Assembly: GCA_963838035.1 (NCBI GenBank)
Contig: CAWIPM010000003.1
Location: 222,001-286,000 of the forward strand
Length of the DNA stretch: 64,000 nucleotides
Direction of reading: 5' to 3'
From: CAVVNN01 sp963838035
GTDB taxonomy: Bacteria; Actinomycetota; Thermoleophilia; Solirubrobacterales; 70-9
Position 1 is the stretch's first letter, and each line of letters starts with the position of its first letter. Shown here in pieces: positions 27,031 to 38,000 of the stretch. The notes below the pieces were generated by a model, which was not told where the DNA came from, did not search any database, and saw only the letters and a program-made list of their open reading frames with translations. A program made the position numbers and the translations under genes.

Positions 27031-27969
27031 CTTCAGCGCGAAGGGCGAGTAGATCCCCGCCTGCGGGGTTTCGGTGCCGGCGTGAAAGCGCGGCGCGTCG
27101 GGCAGGTCGGCTTCGCTGAAGGCGCATTCGCCGCCGGTCGGGCCGGCAGTCGTTTCGAATTCCGCGCTCGGCGTCGCCGGCGGCCCCGATTCGGGGGCCG
27201 AGAAGGGGGTCAGTTCGCTGGTCGTTTCATAAGTGCCGCAGACCGCCGGGGTGCGCAGGGCGCCGCGGGCGCCCCCGAAGATGTTCAGCTTCAGGTCTTC
27301 GAAGGGCAGCTGCGGGTTTTCCAGGAACCGGGCCGTGATCTGGCCCGTCACCGGATCGGTTTCGAATTCGCCTGGCAGCTTGATCTTGATCCCCTGGCCT
27401 TCGAGGACGAGATAGCCGGCGAGCAGCGAGCCCGAGGGGTTCTGGTGCGGGGTGGCCAGGTAGAGGAACCCGTCGAGCGGTTCGATCAACAGCGGCGTCT
27501 TCACTTCGACCGTGCCGAGAGTGGAGGCATCGGGGCAGGCGGCGGGGGCTTCGGTGTGCAGCCCGACCTGCGCTTCGCTGCACCCGGCGAGGCCGTCGCC
27601 GGAGGCGGGATTGAGCTTGAGGCCGGCCGGCAGCTTGACCACGGCGTCCTTGACCTCAGGCGTTGCGACGCCTTCGGGGTCCCCGTTCTGCGGGACGTGC
27701 AGGTTGAATTCCAGGCCCGAGGGGGCGTCGGCGAGATTGGTCGTCGGCCGCGCTTCGATCGACGCCGGGAAGCTGAGGATGTTGCAGCCGTCGACAGGGG
27801 GAAGGTCGACGCTGCGCGTGGCGAAGTTGGCCGTTTCCTGCCAGCTGTTGTAGCGCCCCGCACGGTAAGCGGTTCGCCGGAGCATTCTGTCGGCATGGTC
27901 AGGAACGGGCGTCGGAGGCACGGATGAGGGGCCCCGGGAACTCCCCCGGCGTGCGTGTCTTCGGCACAC
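27016..27969 (-). CDS. C1, middle part
   Basis: Reads SVDLPPVDGCNILSFPASIE, ADAPSGLEFNLHVPQNGDPE, GSLLAGYLVLEGQGIKIKLP, FGGARGALRTPAVCGTYETT and FHAGTETPQAGIYSPFALK. These are all blocks in the same order as in A1, B1 and D1. True similarity starts near 27880, and the upstream end of this frame is a shadow. The frame leaves register near 27030. This is an internal segment of one long gene, not an independent protein. Confidence 0.65.
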   Translation of the reverse strand: MCRRHARRGSSRGPSSVPPTPVPDHADRMLRRTAYRAGRYNSWQETANFATRSVDLPPVDGCNILSFPASIEARPTTNLADAPSGLEFNLHVPQNGDPEGVATPEVKDAVVKLPAGLKLNPASGDGLAGCSEAQVGLHTEAPAACPDASTLGTVEVKTPLLIEPLDGFLYLATPHQNPSGSLLAGYLVLEGQGIKIKLPGEFETDPVTGQITARFLENPQLPFEDLKLNIFGGARGALRTPAVCGTYETTSELTPFSAPESGPPATPSAEFETTAGPTGGECAFSEADLPDAPRFHAGTETPQAGIYSPFALKPGPR

Positions 27970-29164
27970 AACTGTTCCCTTTCTTCAACCGATCGAAAGA
28001 GACCCGACGGCGCGGAGTCAGCGGCGACGCTTTCCCGCGCAGAGCGTCGTGAGAGGGATCGGCCGGGACTCCCCAGAGCGTGACGCGAACCCGGCTGACG
28101 CCTGCCTCGGCGGCCACGGCGGTTGCCGTCGCGCCATAGTCCGAGGCGCTCTTGATCCCCGCGGTGATCACGATCAAGGGAATATTCGCCACGGTTATTC
28201 CGAGCTGGCCGGGGTAGGCGCCCTCCGGCTGCAGATTGAAGACCGGAACGACGTAGTGAAAGCCGTCCTCGGTCCGGCAAAGAGCCTTAGGCAGCTGGGA
28301 GCCGACGTCGACCTTGCTCATATCGCATTCCTGAGTGAAGTAGTCGGAAAGCGCACAGGTCGGGACGCCCTGAGGATTGGCGAGCAGGCCCGGGGGGCAG
28401 GTCGACCACCGTTTCTTTGACGTCTTGGACGGGAGTAGTGCCGACCCTCCCACCGTTCTGCGGTCCGGACTCGCTACGGACACGGTCCGAAATTGAATTC
28501 GGTGATGAACTGGAAGGGATGGCCGCCGGCCTGCGTGTAGGGATTGCCGGCGGTATCGGTGATCGAGGCGTCGAAGTGGAACGATGCCGAAGGCCGGGTT
28601 GGCGCTGGCGCTGGCCGTGTTTTCCGCGCTGCCTTCGCCGACGCGGCGAGCCTTCTTCATAGACCTTGGCGACGTCTTCGAGCGGCCCTTCCAGCCCATC
28701 AGGGACTTCGGCGAGAACGGCCATGACCAACTTCTGCCCGGGTTCGACGGAGTGGATGCCGAGCCCGGAAAGGATCCCCGGGAAGGTGCATTCGGCAAAG
28801 CTCGGGCAGCAGCCGAATTCGGCGAGATCGACCTTGCCCAAGGACGAGAAGAAGAATCTTCACGTTCTCGGCATTCAGTTCGGGTGGCAAGATTCCACGT
28901 TCACGGCATTCACTTCGGGTGGCAAGCACGTTTTCGACCATGAGTTCGCCAGAGCTCGGCCCGTCGCCGACATTTTCGACTTCGATTTTGTAGACGCCCG
29001 CCGAATTCTTCGGCGCCGGAGAGGAAGTAGTCGGCGTTCGGGGGTGACCGTGACGGCCAGGCTCGGGGCCGCTGCGCCGAGGCGAGCGGACGCGGAGACA
29101 GAGGAGGGCACCGCGCATCAGACCGGAGCCGACAAGGGAGCGCTGTGACAAGACGGCGGATCAC
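27880..29164 (-). pseudogene. C1, N-terminal part, multiply frameshifted
   Basis: The probable start is GTG at 29164 (VIRRLVTALP), overlapping the C2 stop as GTGA, with GGGGAGG upstream. Pieces of the family N-terminus appear in alternating frames: GVYKIEVENVGDGPSSGEL (about 28950-29010), ECTFPGILSGLGIHSVEPGQ (about 28730-28790), GLLANPQGVPTCALSDYF (about 28340-28400) and VSRVRVTLWGVPADPSHDAL (about 28035-28095). Several indels between 28400 and 29000, plus one near 27890, are needed to reconnect them. Either a decayed copy or a badly assembled one. Confidence 0.7.
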
Positions 29165-30120
29165 GATTTGAACCTCCCCTGTTGGGCGCCGGCTCGGCGA
29201 TGGACACGTTTGTGATGCCGCTTCTTGTGGTGATGCTTTCTGTGGTGGTTGGGAACACAGCGGAACTGGCCGTGGCGTTTGGCCCGGTGGCGGCCCTTCG
29301 CGCACTGCAGCTGTTCCGACGAGTTCCCGGGACCGACGAACTGTTCCGTTCCCAGAACCGGTGCCGCCACTTCGCCACTCGGCGCGCTTCGGCAGGCTTC
29401 CGGGCTGCCGCAGTGGACGGGCGGGTGCGGTGTATGGAAGCCTCCTTCGACCTGAGCGACGTAGACATCCCCCACTCCGTCGGTGTCGCCGGGGGAGAGA
29501 CCGCGCTGGGTCTGGAAGGCGATCGACCGGCCGGAGGCGCTGATGATCCCGTATTCGGTTCCGTGGGGATCGACGCCGTCCGAGACGAGGCTGATGCAGC
29601 CATCGCTTTCTTCGCAGGTGCCGTGGCCGTCTTCCTCCCACATGTAGACGTCTGTGGCTCCGTTCGTGTCGTGCGAGACGAGAGGCGCTTTGGTGGAGAA
29701 GATGACCACCGAGCCGTCCGCGGACACGGTGCGCGCATCATTTTCCGTCAGTGCGCTGCCGGCGAAGCCACCACCTCCACCGTGAATGAATGCGTCGTAC
29801 CGATCATCATTTCCATTTCCGTCGTTTCCATTGCGACCGAACGACAGGCGAACAATCTGGCCGGTCTGGAAGTCGTAGCGGAACATGTCGTCCGCGGTGT
29901 CGGTGTCGTCGGGCGTGCAGTGGCCGCCCGAGACAAAGACAAGATACCGCCCATTCGGCGTGAACTTACTCCCTCCTCCACTACCGGCGACGCCGCAGTT
30001 ACTGACGAACTTGGTTTCGCCGGTCGCGCCATCGAATACGTATACATTGTTCTTGCCCTGTTCGGCTTCCTGGCCGAGCCCGTTCGGTTCGGTCGTGAGC
30101 ACCCCGGACGCATGCGAACG
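29161..30120 (-). CDS. C2 piece: C-terminal PD40-like blades and basic tail
   Basis: The frame from about 30120 reads NNVYVFDGATGETKFVSNCG, TPNGRYLVFVSGGHCTPDDT, SADGSVVIFSTKAPLVSHDT and VYMWEEDGHGTCEESDGC. It ends CAKGRHRAKRHGQFRCVPN plus a His/Lys/Arg tail. Segment of the C2 gene; its stop overlaps the C1 start. Confidence 0.65.
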   Translation of the reverse strand, partial: RSHASGVLTTEPNGLGQEAEQGKNNVYVFDGATGETKFVSNCGVAGSGGGSKFTPNGRYLVFVSGGHCTPDDTDTADDMFRYDFQTGQIVRLSFGRNGNDGNGNDDRYDAFIHGGGGGFAGSALTENDARTVSADGSVVIFSTKAPLVSHDTNGATDVYMWEEDGHGTCEESDGCISLVSDGVDPHGTEYGIISASGRSIAFQTQRGLSPGDTDGVGDVYVAQVEGGFHTPHPPVHCGSPEACRSAPSGEVAAPVLGTEQFVGPGNSSEQLQCAKGRHRAKRHGQFRCVPNHHRKHHHKKRHHKRVHRRAGAQQGRFKS

Positions 30121-30974
30121 CGATGTGGTCGCCATTGGGCGAGACCACGGTCGCATGAGCGAATCCGGAGCCGCTGCCGCGCGTGGGATCCGTTGCGTTG
30201 CCTTCCGATGCCATGACGAGTTCCTTGAGGGATCCATTTTCCAACTTGGCCAAGTACAGGTCCGCTGTCGTGTCGGTATCGCCGTTGACGAGCGGCTGGG
30301 TGGTGCTGAACCAGGCCATCGAGCCATCGGCGGAGGCACCGATGTAACTGGGGGTCGAGATCGTCCCGGTCGCACAGGGATTGGGAGAACTGCACTGACC
30401 CGGCGGCGCGACGTTGAGCTGAACCGGTGCACCGCCTTCAGTCACTGCGAAAATCCCGATCGGGTTCGGGGTTCCTTCGCCGCAGAATGCGCCGGCAAGA
30501 TTTTCGATTGGAGCGGTGAAGAAGAGCACCGAGCCGTCGCTGGACAGTCGTCGCTCATTGCTAAAAGCCGGCCGTGCCGAATCCGTTCACGTTGTCATCA
30601 GTGCTGTTGATCGCGCATGCGGTCGCCTGGCCACCTCCGTAGGGTCCACCGTCACAAAGCTCACCAACCCGTCAGGGAGCTCGGTCACCAGCCTCAGCGT
30701 CGGATTTGGGCCACCGATACCCGGAGAATTCGTAGATCCGATCGCTCGAGTACGCCACACTACTGGTGTATTTGGTCAGAGGCCGAGGATCGCTCGCAAG
30801 GAGACGCTGGTTGGTGGTCATATAGGCCCGACTGAGATCGTTTGAAAAGTCGAGGCCGGGGCCGCTGTTTGGCATGAACTGGTAGGCCGGAAGCGGCGGC
30901 CCTTCCACCAGATTGATCGTAGGGCTGGCGTGGAGGAGATAGCTTCCATCGGCAAATCCCATCGAGTAATAGGC

Positions 30975-31945
30975 GGTCGATCTGCGCGACCCTTGCTTTT
31001 TCGGCGTTGATCCCCGGCGACTCGAGCAAAAGCCAACGATCCATTTCGGGCGACATCACCACACCCGCCACCGGTTCCTCACCCGGCGGCGTCAACCGCT
31101 TGGCGATCATCGGATGGGTCTTCCAGCCCGATTCGAAGCGTTCGCCGATGTACTGGATGGCCAATTCGTTCTGGGCAGCACCGTCAAAGGCACCGGAGGA
31201 GAAGTAGTAAACGCGGTTGCCGCCGGCGGTAAAGGCGAACTCTCCTGGGTAGGCCTCGAAGCCTTCCTTGTTGCGCTCGCTCGCCTGCTCGTAGGCGCGA
31301 CAGTCGGGGAGAGCCAGCGACTGGTTTTCTTCGCGGAGGTTAGTGTTGGGGCAGCTTTCGGCCGCGCGTTCTTCAACAGAGGAACGTTCCGTCGTGAAGG
31401 TCCGATCTGCGGTTTCGACTTCTCCGTAGACGTTTTCTGCGACGAGCTGGTAGTGGTAGAGCGTGTTCGGTTTAAGTCCGCTGAAAGTGGTTTCAATCGG
31501 TTCGAATTCGCCCCCGATCGAGATAGTTCCCGACGTCGAGCAGACATGGCCCGTTTCGCAGGTGTATCCCGGGCCTAGCCCGTAGCGGAGCGTGTAGGTG
31601 CTTTCGGATCCGTTGGGATTCAGTTCGGCTTTGAAGGTGACGAGTTCGGGGCCGACGGTCTGCGTCGTGAAGTCCCTGATCGAGACCGGCGGAAGGGACT
31701 CGAATTCTTCGGCGCCGTAGGTGGTGCAGACTTCCGAGGGGACAGCTTCGTTGCAGTGGTTTTCGGCGACGACCCGCCAGTGGTAGCTGGTCCCCGGGGT
31801 GAGGCCGGAGATCCCGGAGAGCACCGGATCGGCCTGGATGACCCGGCCGAGATCGAAGGAGGTGGTGGCCTGGGTCTGGGGACTGGCGAAGCCGCCTTCG
31901 GTTTCGAAGGCATGCTGGTCGACGTATTCGAAGTGGTAGTTCGGT
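30975..31945 (-). CDS. C2 piece: Fn3-like modules and LPDCRAYE segment
   Basis: Contains GISGLTPGTSYHWRVVAENH, SIRDFTTQTVGPELVTFKAE, TFSGLKPNTLYHYQLVAENV and LREENQSLALPDCRAYEQAS, ending near LLLESPGINAEKARV. It then goes out of register where SMGFADGSYLLHASPTINLV continues in another frame. Part of C2. Confidence 0.6.
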
Positions 31946-32189
31946 ATCGAAGCCCTGAGGGTTAACCGTGGCGTGCAGGGTTGCGGTGGTCGGCTGGACG
32001 TCGGTCAGGTGCTCTTCGGAAACCGTCGGCGCGCCTTTGACCGGCTCCGCGATCACCGCGACGTGGGCGCTTTCGGGTTTGAGCGACGATGCGTAGATCT
32101 TTTCCGCCTCGTCGCCGACCGCGAGGCCCCTCGGGTCGTAGCCGGAAGTTGGAGACCTGGTCGGAATGAAAGACTGCGTAGAGGGACGC

Positions 32190-33390
32190 CGTCGGGTTCG
32201 AATCCGCGGAACTCGAAGTTGCCGCCGCCGCCGTTGCGGTCGCTGACGAACAGGTCCCCTTCTTCGTTGAGGGCGATATGGGTGGGTTCGCTCCCTGCCT
32301 GAGTGTCGAAGCTCCGCACGAACGAGTGCGAGCTGTCGTACTCGCGTATCCCGGGGGCCTCCTGGACCACCGAACCGTTGCTACCTGAGAGATTCGCGCT
32401 GCGCTCGTAGATGTTGCCGGCCGGGTCGACGGCAAGGGCGATTACGAAGAGAGGTTCGCCGTCGGGCAGGACGAATTCGCCGGCGAATGCCCCGTCGGGT
32501 TCGAATTCCTGAATGCGGCCATAATCACCTACGTAGACCGTGCCGGTCGGGCCGACGGCAATCGAGTTGTTTTGTTGGTTACCCCAGTTCTTTCCGGCTT
32601 CGTTGTGGAAGTGGCCGGGGCCATTGCCGGGGACTCCTACGCCGCAGATGTCGCCACCGGCGAGGTCGGCCGCAGTGCAGACGTCGGCCCCGGTGGTCTT
32701 GTCGACTTCGCCGCCGAACATCAGCAGGAACTGGCCGGACGGGCTGTATTTCTGGATGCGGTAGTTGCCTTCGTCGACGACGTAGACATCTCCATAGGAA
32801 GGGGAGGCCGGGTCGTTGTCGACGGCGATTTCGCCGTTGTTACGAAACTGACCAGGCGCGGAACCCGCGACCCCTTGGCCAGTTTCGAACGAGTTTTCTT
32901 CCCCGATCGCCAGCCCGCACGCGGTTGTGCAGGTCTCCACCACACCACCCCCTTCCTGTGGGGTGGCCACAGTCACTGATGTGGACGGGCTCCCGCCGCT
33001 GAGGCTGACATTCGTCGGCGACAGCCTCCTCACGTTGACGTCGGCGTAGCGACCCTTGAATTCGATCAGGTAGGGAGTTGAACCGGTTTCGTCGCCGGGA
33101 CCTTCACTGACCGCGACGTTGCCAGCGCCGATCGTGGTGATTCCCTCAAGTGCGGACTGGACTTCAGCGGCGCTCGCCCCGAAGTTGAGGTTTGGCGTGC
33201 TGATCGTCGTCGACCCCGGTTTTGGGCTGCTGAAGGCGAGTTTGAACTGGCCGGCATTGGCCCTGACCGTAACCTGCTGGGTCTCGTTGGTCGGGATGTT
33301 CCCCGGGCCGGCCGCGACCGTGAGGGGCACGCCGGTGCCGGAGGCGAAGGCGGACTTGGTGAGCTGGATTTCGTTCTGGGTGACAAGGCG
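32190..33390 (-). CDS. C2 piece: NHL propeller segment
   Basis: Contains VPLTVAAGPGNIPTNETQQV, YGDVYVVDEGNYRIQKYSPS, LLMFGGEVDKTTGADVCTAA, GTVYVGDYGRIQEFEPDGAF and PTHIALNEEGDLFVSDRNG: NHL blades and the conserved insertion in the same order as in B2. Part of C2; frames shift at both ends. Confidence 0.6.
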
Positions 33391-33998
33391 CTATGCGCGT
33401 TCCGGCCGGGATGCCCGGGCCGGTGATGATCTTGCCGCCGACGGGGCCGTGGCTGAACTGGCCGCTGGTGGTGGTGACGTTGAGGATCGAGCTCGAACCG
33501 ACCGTGACATCACCGGTGCCGGCCGCTGCGCCAGGGACGATCCCGAATCCGAATCCCCTGACGAAGGTCCCGTCGGGGGCAAACTGGCTGATGCGCTGAT
33601 TCTGAGGGTCCGAGACGTAGAGGTCGCCGCCTTCCTTAGTACTGACGTCGACTCCCTCGGGAAACTCGAAGCCACCCGGCTGGAGCCATTCGAACAGGCT
33701 GCTGGCATCGGTCTTGCCGAAACCGATCCGGCCGTCGGCCGAGGCGGCCGCCGCGGTGAGAAGCGCCAGGAACACAACCGCGGCGATGGGGAGAAGTCGC
33801 GCAGCCAGGCGGGACCCCTCACGCCTGTGTGAGGGCGTACCACTCCCGCTGCGGCTGCCCAGACTCGCGAGCACAGCGAGGACTCCGGTCCGGTTGGACG
33901 GGGCCTTCTCCCTGCGCTCGGTGGATCTCACTGTTCTCCCTTGCTCTTGATGTTGTAGAGGCACTGCATCCCTTGGCCCGGCGTCGGTCGTAGTGGAG

Positions 33999-34030
33999 GG
34001 CTCCCGGGGCGAGCAGCTGCCCCGGGAGCC
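33999..34030 (-). terminator. Perfect 12-bp hairpin after the collagen-like gene
   Basis: GGCTCCCGGGGC and GCCCCGGGAGCC arms are separated by 8 nt, between the collagen-like gene stop (34047) and the C2 start (33931). No U-run follows on the minus strand, so it may attenuate read-through into C2, or stabilise the mRNA, instead of terminating efficiently. Confidence 0.6.
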
Positions 34031-34046
34031 TTGCATCAGGGTTGGG

Positions 34047-34892
34047 CTACGGAGCCTTCAGCACCCAAACGCCGGTGGCGTATACCGCTGAGGGTTGGGA
34101 CGGCGGTGAGTTGAAATGAGCTTCTGTGTAGAGGATTACCCCCGAGCGGCCGATCTTGGATTCACCGAATTGTTCGGCTTCAGGGTTGCCGAGTCCGGAC
34201 ACGGGGTTGATACCGCCCCTGCCGAGCAGTGTGCCGTTGAACTCCTGGTAGACGCAGAGGTTGCCGGGCGCGGCTTTCGGGTTCTTGTAGGTGCCTTCTT
34301 CGCATTCCGCCGGTCCTTTGGGGGCTTTGCCTTCGCCAATTTCGGCGATGGTCGGGGGGTCGACGAAGTGCAGCGCCGTTTCTTCCAGGGGCGCGGAAAG
34401 CGGGATCGGGAAGGAGATCGGCAGGTAGTAGGTCTGTTCTTCTTCGAAGAGGCCGCTGACCGCCCAGGTGCCGTGCTCGGCCTGTCCGTGGGGCAGCGTG
34501 CCGCCGGCGGTCCAGGGCGAGCCTTCTTTGCCGTTGCAGGCGTAGGTGGTGGCGGCGCCGATTATCTTGGTGCCGCCTTCGGCGCAGTTCGCGCCTTTGG
34601 GCTCGGCTTCGCTGGTCACGCTGGTGCCGTTTTTGCCGGGGGCGCCGGCGCTGCCGTTCTTACCGTCGGCGCCGGCGGGCCCTGGGGGCCCTTCGGGGCC
34701 GGTCAGGCCGCGGGGGCCGCGGGGGCCGCGGGGGCCCTTGACGACCTTGGTCTTCTTCTTGTGCGAGCTGCCGGCGGTCGCCGCGTAGGCGCCGCCGAGC
34801 ATGGCGAAGACCAGCGCGACGATCGCGACGATCAGCCCTGCGGTGCCGAACGGTTCGCGGATCGCGCGAATCGTGCTGTGAATGCGTGACAT
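34047..34892 (-). CDS. Collagen-like protein with N-terminal membrane anchor or signal
   Basis: 281 residues. The hydrophobic segment GLIVAIVALVFAMLGGAYAA (about 19-38) is followed by KKKTKVV and then 15 or so Gly-X-Y triplets (GPRGPRGPRGLTGPEGPPGP...GAPGKNGT, about 53-88). After that comes a ~190-residue globular C-terminal domain with Cys residues (ANCAEGGTK; ECEEGTYKNP; NLCVYQEFNG). Bacterial collagen-like proteins usually trimerise through the triplet repeat and display the C-terminal domain outside the cell. The SD AAGGAG is eight or so bases before the ATG. It sits between units D and C on the same strand, so it is probably part of the same surface program. Confidence 0.85.
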   Translation of the reverse strand: MSRIHSTIRAIREPFGTAGLIVAIVALVFAMLGGAYAATAGSSHKKKTKVVKGPRGPRGPRGLTGPEGPPGPAGADGKNGSAGAPGKNGTSVTSEAEPKGANCAEGGTKIIGAATTYACNGKEGSPWTAGGTLPHGQAEHGTWAVSGLFEEEQTYYLPISFPIPLSAPLEETALHFVDPPTIAEIGEGKAPKGPAECEEGTYKNPKAAPGNLCVYQEFNGTLLGRGGINPVSGLGNPEAEQFGESKIGRSGVILYTEAHFNSPPSQPSAVYATGVWVLKAP

Positions 34893-34952
34893 CAGATCTC
34901 TTCTCCTTGTGTGGTGCCCACCGGATCAATTCCGGCCGGTCGAGGTGACAAG

Positions 34953-34983
34953 GGCCGAACGGGAACCCATTCCCCGTTTGGCC
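34953..34983 (-). terminator. Hairpin downstream of D1
   Basis: GGCCGAACGGG pairs with CCCCGTTTGGCC (one wobble), about 80 nt after the D1 stop and 60 nt before the collagen-like gene. It probably ends the unit D transcript. Confidence 0.55.
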
Positions 34984-35060
34984 GGGACTGCTTGATGAGA
35001 CGAAGCTCTGGCGGGCAGCCGCGGACGGCCGCGGTCAGGGAGGCCGAAAGTGGCCACCGC

Positions 35061-38000
35061 TTAGGCATGGTGCTGACCGCCCTTGCGCTTGTGCTTCTTG
35101 TGATGCCCGCCGCAGCGCACCTTCAGAGCCGGGTTGGTTTCCTGGCTCTTGGCGTTGTGGGCGGTGAAGGTGACCGTGGCTCGCTGGGGGGAGCGGCAGA
35201 TGTCGGTCTTGTTTTGCAGCAGGCCCTTCTTGCCGCCCTGCATCTGCAGGACGAACTTGGAGACGGGGGCATCGGGGACGGCTTCGAAGGTGGTGCGCAG
35301 GCGTTCGTGGACGGCGTCGACGCGGCCGGCCAAGACGACCTGGATCTGGCCGTTCAGGTCGGCGACGAGGTCGGGCAGCTCGTGGCTTGAGGAGCGCAGG
35401 TAGACCGGGCCTTCCAGGGGCTGGTCGAGCAGCGGGCTGAAGGCCCTGGCCTGCCCGTAGACCGATTTCGCCGGGCAGGCGTTGGCGGCGAACTGCACTT
35501 TGGTGCAGATCGTGCCGATGTGGCCCTGGTCGAGGATGTCGGAGTGGGGCAGGGTGACCTGGGCGGCGGCGACGTTGGCATCGCCTGCGGGCATCTTCAA
35601 GACCGCGGTGAGGGCGGGGTGCTTGGTGCGCTTGGTGCCTCCCTTGAGCTGCAGGGAGAGCTTCGGCTTGAAGGCCAGCGCCGGGCAGCCGCCGACCTGG
35701 AAGCGCTGGGTCAGCGGTGCGGCGACGTCTAGGATCGAGGTCGTCGAGCCGGTGAAGGCCGATTCGGAGCAATCGGTCGGGTTGAGGGTGAAGTCGGGCT
35801 TGGAGAGCTGCATGGTGATCGAGCGCACGTCGAGCGGGATCCCTTCGAGGATCGTCGGGATCGGGTCTGAGACGGCGTGGATCTGGGTCGTTTCGGGATC
35901 GACGTGAAGGGCAGCTCGGACGACCACCGTGCCGAGGTCAAAGGGGCCGGCCACGGCGGGGGTGATGATCGCCATGGAGAGCGGGGCGCCCTTGTAGGGG
36001 CCGGCGAGGTAGACGTGGCCGGGGACGTTTAGCGGGGTCGGCCCCGCACCGGCGCCGACATCGACGGTGCCGACTTCGCTCGAGGCCGGGCAGGAGGGCG
36101 AGCTCTGCTCTTCTTTGCCCGTCTTCGCTTCGGCCGCGGCGATCGAGGCCTCCGGGCAGTAGGAGGTGCCGGCGAGGCGGCCGACCAGACCCTTGGGCAG
36201 GGTCGTCTCGACGCTCTTCACTTCCTGGCTGCCGTCGTCGCGGACCAGGCGCAACGAGAAGGGCGAGTAGATCCCCGCCTGGGGGGTTTCGGTGCCGGCG
36301 TGAAAGCGCGGCGCGTCGGGCAGGTCGGCTTCGCTGAAGGCGCATTCGCCGCCGGTCGGGCCGCTGGTCGTTTCGAATTCTGCGCTCGGCGTCGCCGCCG
36401 GGCCCGATTCGGGCGCCGAGAAGGGTGTCAGCTCGCTGGTCGTTTCATAGGCGCCGCAGACCGCGGGGGTGCGCAGGGCGCCGCGGGCGCCGCCGAACAT
36501 GTTGAGCTTCAAGTCTTCGAAGGGCAACTGTGGGTTTTCCAGGAACCGGGCCGTGATCTGGCCGGTTTGCAGATCGGTTTCGAATTCGCCGGGCAGCTTG
36601 ATCTTGATCCCCTGGCCTTCGAGGACGAGATAGCCGGCGAGCAGCGAGCCCGAGGGGTTCTGGTGCGGGGTTGCGAGGTAGAGGGCGCCGTCCAGCGATT
36701 CGTGCAGCAGCGGCGTATTCACTTCGACCGTGCCCAGCTTCGAAGCGTCTGGGCAAGTGGCGGGCGAGGCCGAATGCAGTCCCACCTGGGCTTCGCTGCA
36801 CCCCTTCAAGCCTTCGCCGGAAGCCGGGTTGATGTTGAGCCCTGCCGGCAGCCTGACCACAGCTTCCTTCAGCTCCGGGGTAGCAACACCTTCGGGGTCT
36901 TCGTTCTGTGGTATGTGCAACGCTAAATCGAGTCCCGTCGGGGAATCGGCCAGGTTCGTGGTGGGCAGCGCTTCGATCTTCGGCACGAAGCTGAGGTTGT
37001 TGCATCCGTCGACCGGCGGCAGATCGACCGATCGCCGCGCGTACGTCTGCGGGTCGTCCCAGGTGTTGTAGCTGCCGTGGATCGCTATCGGAGCGCCGGA
37101 GCATTCTGTCGGCATGGTCAGGAACGGGGTGGGTGCGACTTCGGCGGGGCCGCCGCCGCCATAGCCCGCTTCTTCTTCACATTCGTGTTCGAGTTGGGCG
37201 ACGCTGCGGAAGACAGCAAGGTACTGACATTCTTTCCCGCGCAAGTTGTCGTGTGCTTCTTCGGCGGGAACACCCCATAGCGTCAGCCGCACCCTGTTCA
37301 GATCAGACACGATCGCGATGGCGGTAGCGTTGACTCCATAGTCGCTTGCGGTGCGAATTCCCGTGGTGACAACGATGAACGGCGCGCCACCGATCGTGAT
37401 CCCGAGCTGGCCGGGATATTCCCCCTGCGGTTCCAGGTTCAGAACCGGCGACACCTCCCTGCATCCACCGGCGTTCGAGCTGAACGGACGGAGGCACGCC
37501 TCGCCGACGGCGGCTTTGATTTCGCAGGCCTCCGAGAAGTAATCGGCAAGGCTGCAGCGAGGAACCCCCTGGGGATTGGCGACGAGACCAGGTGGCAGTT
37601 CCACTCCCACTTCTTTCGGATCGCGGAGCGGTGCCGTTCCTTCCTTAGCCCAGGCTTCTGGCGCACCCGATGTAACTTCGGTCGGTAGGGAGGAATACGT
37701 GCCGAAGTTGAATTCGGTTACCTGCTGATATGGATGGCCACCCGCCTGTGCGTATTCACCGCCCGCCGAATCATTCAAGGAAGCATCGAAGCCAAATCTG
37801 CCAAATGGCGGTTCAGTTGTTGCAGGAGTTATGACGTGCCCTTCGGCCGGAGCAGCTGCGCCGCCACCCGAAACCGTGGCGGTATCTTCGAGATCCCCTT
37901 CGACCCCCGGGGGAAGTTCCACCAGGACCTCCATGGTGAGCTTTTCTCCAGGCTGGAGGGGCGCCATAATGAACGACAGAGGGCCTTCGGGATAGGTGCA

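Larger units (their letters stand above)
29161..33931 (-). pseudogene. C2: giant NHL/Fn3/PD40 protein, unit C, with at least seven frameshifts
   Basis: The whole gene can be followed from GTG 33931 (VRSTERREKAPSNRTG, with AGGGAGAACA upstream) to the tail at 29161 in the paralog order. The order is signal peptide (LLPIAAVVFLALLTAAAASA), the FVRGFGFGIVPGAAAGTG motif, NHL blades, Fn3-like modules, LREENQSLALPDCRAYEQ, PD40-like blades, CAKGRHRAKRHGQFRCVPN and a His/Lys tail. Frame changes fall near 33390, 32190, 32060, 31945, 30970, 30715, 30530 and 30110. The breaks are not in obvious homopolymers. If they are real, no full-length product is made. Confidence 0.75.

Noticed and set aside
34116..34889. 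Gly/Ala/Phe-rich plus-strand open frame
   Set aside because: Antisense of the collagen-like gene; the Gly periodicity comes from the triplet repeat on the other strand.
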